Source: an uncultured Lachnospiraceae bacterium (lineage in GTDB: Bacteria; Bacillota; Clostridia; Lachnospirales; Lachnospiraceae). Taken from it: a DNA stretch of 12,182 nucleotides. The translations under genes were made by a program, and so were the position numbers. The stretch covers positions 1 to 12,182 of the forward strand of contig CAMPBP010000013.1 of NCBI GenBank assembly GCA_946639085.1, read 5' to 3'. The notes under the pieces are model-generated. The model worked only from the letters and a program-made list of their open reading frames with translations, was not told where the DNA came from and made no database searches. Of the stretch, positions 7,297-12,182 are shown in pieces (positions within the stretch are counted from its first letter, which is position 1; every line of letters starts with the position of its first letter).

Positions 7297-7331
7297 TTAC
7301 TTAATTAATTAATTATACCTAAATTAAGTAA
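7297..7331. promoter_or_regulatory. Putative LacI-type operator at the lacI promoter
   Basis: A perfect 10-bp inverted repeat, TTACTTAATT (7297-7306) and AATTAAGTAA (7322-7331), flanks 15 bp containing the -10 box. The same half-site flanks the -10 of the transporter promoter. Position and recurrence suggest repression of RNA polymerase binding by the local LacI-family protein. The match between operator and regulator is inferred, not shown. Confidence 0.65.
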
Positions 7332-7340
7332 TCATAACAA
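7312..7340 (-). promoter_or_regulatory. Sigma-A promoter for the lacI operon
   Basis: Reading the minus strand, TTGTTA (7335-7340) is followed by a 17-bp spacer and a perfect TATAAT (7312-7317). Transcription should start near 7305, giving a leader of about 30 nt. The elements sit inside the operator-like inverted repeat at 7297-7331. No terminator was seen between the permease stop at 7360 and this promoter, so transporter transcripts may also read into lacI. Confidence 0.75.
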
Positions 7341-7359
7341 TCGTTAGGTAAATTAAATG

Positions 7360-8208
7360 TCATCCCTTTACCGAACCTGCCGTGAGTCCCGAATATATCT
7401 GTTTTTGGCAAAGGATAAATACGATAAGTGCAGGTAACAGCGATATGATCACTCCCGCACATATAAGGTTATATTTGCTTCCGAGGGGACCCACGAACGT
7501 ATAAAGTGATGTTGCCACGGTCGCAAGATGCTTCTTATCCTGAAGATAAAGATTTGCCATATAGTACTCGTTATAAGTGCCCACTCCTTTAAGAATGCAC
7601 GACGTGACGATTGCAGGCTTTAAGAGCGGAAACAATATCTTGTAAAAGATAGTGAAATAAGAGGCTCCGTCAACTATAGCCGATTCATCCAGCGATATAT
7701 CTATGTTTTCGAAAAACTGTATAAAGATATAGATCGCAATGACGTCAGTCCCACACATCAAGACTATATATCCCGGCAACGAATTGATAAACTTTAACTT
7801 ATACATAATTTCGTAAACTGATATCTGCATCGCTACGCCGGGAAGCATTGTTGCAAAAAGAAACATGTTCCGTATAAGCTTATTACCCGTAAATTTGAAC
7901 CGATCGAGCACATATGCGAGCTGGGTTCCGAGTATCGTAGAAAAGACTAAAACGAATATCAGTATTACCGTCGAATTGATAAATGCTCTTGCCATTCCCG
8001 CCTTCTTGAACGCATCGACGAAATTTGAAAAGTTAAGCCAGCTTTCCGGGAGAGTCATGACATTTGTGTTCTGATATTCTCTGTCTGTCTTGAATGCTGT
8101 TATAACGCACGATACTATCGGGAGAAGCGCAAAAAACGAAAAGAAGGCAAGTGAAAGATATTTAATCGTTGTCAGTATGGCTTTCCCGGTTTTTTCCATT
8201 ATGTTCAT
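7360..8208 (-). CDS. ABC sugar permease, MalG/CUT1 type
   Basis: The 282-residue protein is the second integral-membrane subunit of a CUT1-type carbohydrate ABC importer. About six hydrophobic segments are seen, near 17-38, 76-101, 112-135, 146-166, 198-215 and 248-266. The cytoplasmic EAA loop, which contacts the ATPase, is at 172-199 with the slightly diverged core DESAIVDGAS and a conserved Pro194. The C-terminus GLTAGSVKG is typical of MalG-like proteins. The start at 8208 has GGAG nine bases upstream; the ATG at 8223 would add five residues but lacks a visible ribosome site. It follows the first permease gene after 29 bp. No ATPase gene is adjacent. Confidence 0.9.
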   Translation of the reverse strand: MNIMEKTGKAILTTIKYLSLAFFSFFALLPIVSCVITAFKTDREYQNTNVMTLPESWLNFSNFVDAFKKAGMARAFINSTVILIFVLVFSTILGTQLAYVLDRFKFTGNKLIRNMFLFATMLPGVAMQISVYEIMYKLKFINSLPGYIVLMCGTDVIAIYIFIQFFENIDISLDESAIVDGASYFTIFYKILFPLLKPAIVTSCILKGVGTYNEYYMANLYLQDKKHLATVATSLYTFVGPLGSKYNLICAGVIISLLPALIVFILCQKQIYSGLTAGSVKG

Positions 8209-8237
8209 GGTTTCTTTCTCCATTTAGACCGTATCGG

Positions 8238-9164
8238 TCAATCGGTATCCTTGAATACATATTTAAAGAACAGTTTTTGAAGTATCGTTACGACAAATAT
8301 AATGGAGAGCAATACCACGGCCATTGCCGAGGCCAGTCCGACCTTCTGCTGCGTATGCGCGATCTCGTGCATTACCACGAAATACGTTCCGGTTCCGTTG
8401 GCGCCGTCCGTAATGACGTAAGGCGGTTCAAACGCGCTCAAAGAACCCGATATCGAAAGGATCACGTTGAGTACAAAGATCGACTTTATGCTCGGAAGGA
8501 TGATATATCTGAACTGCTGAAATCTGTTGGCGCCGTCAAGCATCGCGGCTTCGTACAACTCGCCGCTTACAGACATGATCGCTCCTATAAAAAGCACCAT
8601 ATTCTGTCCGAAATATCGCCAAACGGACGTGCCTACAAGTGAAATATTGTTTATACTGCGGTCCTTAAGCCAATACGGAAGGTCTTCCAAGTTAAAACCG
8701 CACCAGCCAAGCACGGTATCAAACACAAATCCTCTCGTATAAAAGAATTTGAAGATAAAACCGATCGCAATACCGTTTATCAAAAACGGGAAAAACATAA
8801 AGCCTTTGAAAAAGTTTCCGCCCTTGACTTTAAAACTTAATATGGTCGCCAGATACAATGCCAGCGTAAGCTGTACGACCGATCCTCCCATGTAGTACAA
8901 CGACAGCTTAAGAGCCCCGAAACAGTCATCTCTGGAGAATACCTTTGCATAGTTTTTCAATCCCACAAATTTTCTCGCTCCGACATATTTCATGTTGTAA
9001 AAGCTGAATTTTATCGTTTCCGCAAACGGAATATACGTAAATACCAGCAAGAGCATCAACGGGATTATCAAAAATGCGGTTATGACCAACACCTTCTGAC
9101 CGTCGCGGCTCCTAAGCCATTCTCCGAATGTTCGTTTATGTTTACCGATTCCATTCAAGGTCAT
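8238..9164 (-). CDS. ABC sugar permease, MalF/UgpA (CUT1) type
   Basis: The 308-residue protein is the first integral-membrane subunit of the importer. It has a basic cytoplasmic N-terminus (KHKRTFGEWLRSRDGQK), then hydrophobic segments near 24-47, 88-110, 118-141, 176-199, 228-247 and 276-297. The family block VGLKNYAKVF is at 67-76. The EAA loop (ELYEAAMLDGANRFQQFRYI, 202-221, followed by LP at 223-224) is well conserved and should dock the ATPase. AGGAG lies eight bases before the ATG. The gene is 19 bp downstream of the binding-protein gene and 29 bp upstream of the second permease gene, so all three are almost surely co-transcribed. Confidence 0.92.
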   Translation of the reverse strand: MTLNGIGKHKRTFGEWLRSRDGQKVLVITAFLIIPLMLLLVFTYIPFAETIKFSFYNMKYVGARKFVGLKNYAKVFSRDDCFGALKLSLYYMGGSVVQLTLALYLATILSFKVKGGNFFKGFMFFPFLINGIAIGFIFKFFYTRGFVFDTVLGWCGFNLEDLPYWLKDRSINNISLVGTSVWRYFGQNMVLFIGAIMSVSGELYEAAMLDGANRFQQFRYIILPSIKSIFVLNVILSISGSLSAFEPPYVITDGANGTGTYFVVMHEIAHTQQKVGLASAMAVVLLSIIFVVTILQKLFFKYVFKDTD

Positions 9165-9183
9165 TGCACTAACTCCTGTTTAA

Positions 9184-10548
9184 TCAATAATCAACTGATA
9201 TCTCAAGATCTTCCTGAGCTGCGTTCCACTTAGCCGTCCAATCGGCATAAATATCATCAAGTGTCTCGGATCCGGTTGCAGCCGCTTCCACGATCCTCTG
9301 AACCTTGCTGTTTCCGCCTGCGTTGAATGAAAGCTCCGATTCCGAATTCATATCGTTAAGATACGTTTCTTCTCCTGCTTTGGAAGGCTGGTCGGAAGTT
9401 ACTTCGCATCCGTTAAAAGCTGCGTACATATCGGGGTTCTTTCCACCCTTAACAACCGTGTAACCGCCTTCGTTGTAACACCAATCAGATTTTTCAACCA
9501 TCCACTTAACAAATATGAGCGAAGCGAGCTTATTCTCATCCGATGCTTTGGCATTGATGCAGTAGTTATAGTCGCCGCCTGCAGATACATACTGCTTTCC
9601 GCCTACCGTCATGGGGAAAGGCATATATCCTACGTTCTCGGGTGTATCGCCTGCTTCCTGCATCTGAGCGTATGCCCAGGATCCCAAAACCATGGTTCCG
9701 ATCTCGCCGCGGTTTAACATACCCTTGCAGCCTTCCCAGTCTGTAGTAGTGTAGTCGTCCTCGATAAGGTCGTTGGCAACTGCATCAAACAGTATTCTGT
9801 AAAGATTGTAGATGCCCGTATCATCACCGGGATCTTTAAAAGGATCTGCGGTATGAACAAACTTCTGATTCATATAAGTGTTGTCACCGTTTGTAACGAT
9901 ACCGATGTAGGCATCCCATGCACCCATGGTCCATCCTGCCGCATAGTTTGTATAAAGCGGAATGGCATCGGTCTTTTCTTTAATGAGTTTAAGATCGTCA
10001 AGGAACTCGGTAGGTGTCGTGGGTAGTTTATCGATTCCCGCATCCTTAAAGACTTTCTTGTTGTACAAAACACCCTGCGCGTTTGCCATGTAAGGGATAC
10101 CGTAACACTGTCCTTCAAACTCCCATGCATCAACAAAATTGAGCTCTTTTGAAAGATTTTCAAGTGAGTCAAATGGCATAAAGAAACCGGACAGATCGCT
10201 CTTATCCACTGCGGGGATGAACATTACATCGCCCCAGTCACCTGTAGACAATCTGAGCAGAGAATCTTCGGCGTAATCGGTTATAGCCTCCATCTCCACT
10301 TTAATACCCGGAAATTCCTTGTTGAATTCAGCTACCATCTTATCCATGGTGCCGTCCTCAGCGCGGTCTGTCTTGTGATGGATGAACTTGATCGTAGCCT
10401 TTGTATCCGAATACTTGGAAAGATCAAGCTGTGTGTAGGTCGGCACAGAACCGTTTTTTCCCGAAGCCGCCGATCCGTCTCCGCATGCGGCCAAAGAAAA
10501 AGTCATCACTGCTGCCAGACAGATTGAAATAACCTTCTTCAATTTCAT
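9184..10548 (-). CDS. Sugar ABC transporter substrate-binding lipoprotein (family 1)
   Basis: The 454-residue protein is an extracellular solute-binding protein of the CUT1 carbohydrate class. It begins with a lipoprotein signal: charged MKLKK, a hydrophobic core and lipobox LAAC with the acylated Cys22. A Gly/Ser-rich linker follows, then the domain with TIKFIHHKTDRAEDGTM, EFNKEFPGIKVEME, YGIPYMANAQGVLYNKKVF and GTMVLGSWAYAQM. Tyr and Trp residues are plentiful, as is usual in sugar-binding clefts. The start at 10548 has AAGGAGG eight bases upstream; the ATG six bases earlier is too close to that site. It is the first gene of the transporter operon, behind a strong promoter with several operator-like sites. 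The ligand is probably a beta-mannoside, inferred from the neighbouring mannosidase. Confidence 0.93.
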   Translation of the reverse strand: MKLKKVISICLAAVMTFSLAACGDGSAASGKNGSVPTYTQLDLSKYSDTKATIKFIHHKTDRAEDGTMDKMVAEFNKEFPGIKVEMEAITDYAEDSLLRLSTGDWGDVMFIPAVDKSDLSGFFMPFDSLENLSKELNFVDAWEFEGQCYGIPYMANAQGVLYNKKVFKDAGIDKLPTTPTEFLDDLKLIKEKTDAIPLYTNYAAGWTMGAWDAYIGIVTNGDNTYMNQKFVHTADPFKDPGDDTGIYNLYRILFDAVANDLIEDDYTTTDWEGCKGMLNRGEIGTMVLGSWAYAQMQEAGDTPENVGYMPFPMTVGGKQYVSAGGDYNYCINAKASDENKLASLIFVKWMVEKSDWCYNEGGYTVVKGGKNPDMYAAFNGCEVTSDQPSKAGEETYLNDMNSESELSFNAGGNSKVQRIVEAAATGSETLDDIYADWTAKWNAAQEDLEISVDY

Positions 10549-10556
10549 AAACATTT

Positions 10557-10563
10557 CCTCCTT
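10557..10563 (-). promoter_or_regulatory. Ribosome binding site fixing the binding-protein start
   Basis: A full AAGGAGG lies 8 bases before the ATG at 10548. The upstream in-frame ATG (10554) would leave only 2 bases, so the shorter form is preferred. Confidence 0.8.
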
Positions 10564-10571
10564 TGAGTGTT

Positions 10572-10592
10572 ACGCTTAATTTACTTAAGCGT
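10572..10592. promoter_or_regulatory. Inverted repeat in the transporter leader (candidate operator)
   Basis: A perfect 8-bp inverted repeat, ACGCTTAA (10572-10579) and TTAAGCGT (10585-10592), surrounds TTTAC. It also contains the TTTACTTAA word found at the other candidate operators. It lies just downstream of the predicted transcription start near 10606, where a bound repressor could block elongation. Confidence 0.5.
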
Positions 10593-10601
10593 TATTATTC
10601 T

Positions 10602-10630
10602 TTACTTAATTTAGTATAGTGATTAAGTAA
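10602..10630. promoter_or_regulatory. Putative LacI-type operator spanning the transporter -10 box
   Basis: A perfect 9-bp inverted repeat, TTACTTAAT (10602-10610) and ATTAAGTAA (10622-10630), is separated by 11 bp. One arm lies in the promoter spacer and the other just downstream of the -10 box. The half-site is the same as at the lacI promoter, so both transcription units are probably controlled together. Confidence 0.65.
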
Positions 10631-10640
10631 TTTTAGTCAA
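10613..10640 (-). promoter_or_regulatory. Sigma-A promoter for the transporter operon
   Basis: On the minus strand TTGACT (10635-10640) and TATACT (10613-10618) are separated by 16 bp; each differs from consensus at one position. Transcription should start near 10606, leaving a leader of about 57 nt before the ATG at 10548. Confidence 0.78.
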
Positions 10641-10725
10641 CGTTTTAAGTTGATTGTAAATCGATTTATCGTTAAATTTTTACCCTTTCGACAAATTTAG
10701 CGTTTTTGTATTGTGAATTCTGCAC

Positions 10726-10766
10726 AAAAACAGGCAGTTTGCGTAATCGTTTTCGCAAACTGCCTG
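10726..10766 (-). terminator. Intrinsic terminator downstream of the flavin reductase gene
   Basis: A perfect 13-bp stem (10731-10743 with 10754-10766, CAGGCAGTTTGCG and its complement) has a 10-base loop. Read on the minus strand it is followed by TTTTTGT (10730 downward). This is a textbook Rho-independent terminator, and it insulates the transporter promoter from upstream transcription. Confidence 0.88.
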
Positions 10767-10773
10767 AATGAAT

Positions 10774-10793
10774 AATTTACTTAAATTTACTTA
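10774..10793. repeat. Tandem AATTTACTTA repeats (candidate auxiliary operator)
   Basis: The 10-bp word AATTTACTTA is repeated exactly end to end (10774-10783, 10784-10793). It carries the half-site seen at both promoters. It lies between the flavin reductase stop and its terminator, about 170 bp upstream of the transporter core operator, a distance that would allow DNA looping. Confidence 0.5.
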
Positions 10794-10809
10794 ATTTCCG
10801 TTCGTTACT

Positions 10810-11382
10810 TTATTTCTTCTTGACGGAATATCCAAATTTTCCCAATTTCTCGCCAAGGGCAAAATACTCGCCGTGGGAATAAGCTATAAGACCGGCCTTT
10901 GAAAGATCGAGTTTTCCGTTCTCATCAAGAAGACTTTCATCTATATCGGTAGAAACAACTTCTCCTATAAACATGTCGTGGGAACCGAGTTCGATGATGT
11001 CTTTAACCTTACATTCAAGACATACCGGGCTTTCCGCAATACCGGGAGCCTTTACGAATTTCGATTCGCTCTTTGTTATCTTAAGATCTCCCTTAAGGTT
11101 AAACTTATCCATATCGCGTCCCGACTTAACACCCACATAATCGGTTACTTTCGCCAGTTTCTCCGTTGTAAGGCATACAACAAACTCTCCCGTTCGCTTA
11201 ATGATATCGTGGCTGTAACGCTCTTTCCTTATGGATACCGAAAGCATAACCGGATCGGAGCAGATCGTGCCTGCCCAGGCTGCCGTCATAACGTTCGCTC
11301 TTCCGTTCTCGTCTGCCGATGTCACCAGCACTGCCGGCACCGGATACAACATGTTCGAAGGTTTCCAATACTGTCTTTTCAT
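10810..11382 (-). CDS. Flavin reductase-like, FMN-binding split-barrel protein
   Basis: The 190-residue protein resembles the flavin reductase-like/flavoredoxin family, small FMN-binding split barrels that move electrons between NAD(P)H, flavin and partner proteins in the cytoplasm. The N-terminal half shows the family pattern: YPVPAVLVTSADENGRANVMTAAWAGTICSDPVMLSVSIRKERYSH, then TGEFVVCL. A later block, CLECKVKDIIELGSHDMFIGEVV, is also typical. The length is usual for the family. The ATG follows AAAGGA. It is one gene downstream of the tRNA-Leu on the same strand, with no good promoter in the short gap, and ends at a strong terminator. No link to mannoside use is evident, and the electron partner is unknown. 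Confidence 0.85.
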   Translation of the reverse strand: MKRQYWKPSNMLYPVPAVLVTSADENGRANVMTAAWAGTICSDPVMLSVSIRKERYSHDIIKRTGEFVVCLTTEKLAKVTDYVGVKSGRDMDKFNLKGDLKITKSESKFVKAPGIAESPVCLECKVKDIIELGSHDMFIGEVVSTDIDESLLDENGKLDLSKAGLIAYSHGEYFALGEKLGKFGYSVKKK

Positions 11383-11401
11383 AATTATTCCTTTCTATAT
11401 T

Positions 11402-11455
11402 GTCCTGTTATCCGCATAAAGGTATAGGAGAGCAAATTGCTCTCCTATACCTTTA

Positions 11456-11470
<15 letters not shown>
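11402..11470. repeat. Perfect 69-bp palindrome including the tRNA-Leu 3' end
   Basis: Arms of 34 bp (11402-11435 and 11437-11470) are exact reverse complements around the single base at 11436; the next pair (11401/11471) does not match. The right arm covers the last 15 bases of tRNA-Leu (11456-11470). The left arm therefore carries an inverted copy of that tRNA end. The inner part, from AAAGG to CCTTT (11418-11454), looks like an ordinary tRNA terminator hairpin. The outer 16 bp on each side are the unusual extension. Confidence 0.97.
11418..11454 (-). terminator. Terminator-like hairpin after tRNA-Leu
   Basis: An 18-bp perfect stem from AAAGG to CCTTT closes on a 1-base centre (a few bases unpaired in RNA) two bases after the tRNA. 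Only three U residues follow the G/C part before AUGCGG, so termination may be weak. It is the inner part of the 69-bp palindrome. Confidence 0.5.
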
Positions 11471-11535
<65 letters not shown>

Positions 11536-11546
11536 GCGTAATATCT

Positions 11547-11575
11547 AGTTTAATAGCCACTCGTTAATTTGTCAA
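11547..11575 (-). promoter_or_regulatory. Probable sigma-A promoter for tRNA-Leu, overlapping the sensor gene end
   Basis: On the minus strand a perfect TTGACA (11570-11575) is followed after 17 bp by TAAACT (11547-11552). The start would be near 11540, about five bases before the mature tRNA. The -35 box lies within the last codons of the upstream coding region (stop at 11564-11566). Confidence 0.65.
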
Positions 11576-12182
11576 AGTATCCGTAGCGTTTTCTTTGTCC
11601 CGATCATCCGAACGGCTGTCGATAAACGTTTTGATGATCTCGCATATGCGGCCGTATTCCTTGGAGGCTTTGTCAACGATTTCGGCGTAACCTTCTTTGT
11701 CGGGAGAGCTGTATGCTTCCACAAGATCGTACATCATGTCCTCAAGCTTAAGGGCACGTATGGAGCGGGTGTATCTTGATAACTTTGTGATCTCTTCTTC
11801 AAGGTTTTCATCTTCCCCTTCCATAAGTTTGGAGAATACAAGATCGCCCTGTTCCTTAAAAAGTATGAGTACCTCTTTGAAAAGAGGGAAATCGTTCCAG
11901 TAATCTTTAATGGCTCTCTCGGGTCTGTAATTATCCTGCATATAATCCGTTAAAGCCTCGGAAGCGTCAACATATATCTGCTTGTCTTTTGTTATCCATT
12001 TTTTAAGTATCGCGTTAAGCTGCTTTACTACGATGGGCTTTGCAAGGAAATCACACATGCCTGCGTTGAAAAATGTCTGTTCAAGGTTTCCCGCGGTATT
12101 TGCCGTAAGCGCAACGATAGGGGTTCTCGAAATGTCGCCTTCAAGCTCGTGGATGTGCTTTGTGGCCTCAATACCGTCCATT
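11564..12182 (-). CDS. Receiver-domain protein, probable C-terminus of a hybrid sensor kinase (partial)
   Basis: Only the C-terminal 205 residues are in the window; the gene continues past the right edge, so the first Met here is internal. The sequence opens with MDGIEA, the usual end of the conserved M-P-x-M-D-G block after the phospho-accepting Asp. It continues with PIVALTANT (switch Thr26) and AGMCDFLAKPI (conserved Lys48), which is the second half of a receiver domain. After a linker, residues about 90-190 are helical and resemble an Hpt fold (LSRYTRSIRALKLEDMMYDLVEA), but the position where a phospho-His is expected appears to be Thr132. The usual architecture would be histidine kinase, receiver, then Hpt-like domain at the membrane. 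A stand-alone response regulator is the alternative. The tRNA-Leu gene follows 28 bp downstream. Confidence 0.82.
   Translation of the reverse strand, partial: MDGIEATKHIHELEGDISRTPIVALTANTAGNLEQTFFNAGMCDFLAKPIVVKQLNAILKKWITKDKQIYVDASEALTDYMQDNYRPERAIKDYWNDFPLFKEVLILFKEQGDLVFSKLMEGEDENLEEEITKLSRYTRSIRALKLEDMMYDLVEAYSSPDKEGYAEIVDKASKEYGRICEIIKTFIDSRSDDRDKENATDTLTN

Noticed and set aside
10978..11427. 149-codon plus-strand frame opposite the flavin reductase gene
   Set aside because: It is antisense to a gene with clear family motifs and shows no recognisable protein features of its own.

Overview
This window looks like chromosomal DNA from a low-to-moderate G+C anaerobic Bacillota, most likely a Lachnospiraceae-type gut or rumen bacterium (Butyrivibrio/Roseburia relatives). 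That is inferred from strong AGGAGG ribosome sites, a lipoprotein signal of the type common in that family, AT-rich sigma-A promoters, and a protein set typical of Clostridia. No mobile element, CRISPR array or rRNA was seen.

Layout. Positions 1-695 hold no convincing gene. They contain a DnaA-box-like cluster, short spaced repeats, a probable promoter, and a leader with A-tracts about 11 bp apart that runs into nfo (endonuclease IV, + strand, 696-1550). Everything from 1559 to 10548 lies on the minus strand and forms one catabolic locus. In transcription order it has a sugar-binding lipoprotein, two ABC permeases, a LacI-family regulator, a PfkB-family fructokinase, a GH2 beta-mannosidase and a YihS-like mannose isomerase. 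To the right come a flavin reductase-like gene, a tRNA-Leu(UAG), and the 3' end of a hybrid sensor kinase or receiver protein that runs off the window edge. All three are also on the minus strand.

How the genes fit together. The binding protein and two permeases would import a beta-mannoside. No ATPase is encoded here, so a shared one elsewhere is likely. The beta-mannosidase would release mannose, the isomerase would turn mannose into fructose, and the kinase would make fructose 6-phosphate. This route needs no hexokinase, no mannose-6-phosphate isomerase and no GH130 phosphorylase. Copies of a TTACTTAA-type half-site form inverted pairs across the -10 boxes of both the transporter promoter and the lacI promoter. 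More copies lie downstream and upstream of the transporter promoter. This suggests autoregulation and repression by the local LacI protein, whose linker sequence is atypical.

The oddest structural feature is a perfect 69-bp palindrome (11402-11470, 34-bp arms around one base). It includes the last 15 bases of tRNA-Leu, so an inverted copy of the tRNA 3' end sits just downstream of its terminator-like hairpin. No complete unknown defence or mobile system was found. The best candidates for new biology are this palindrome, the multi-site LacI operator set, and the compact mannoside-to-fructose-6-phosphate cassette.
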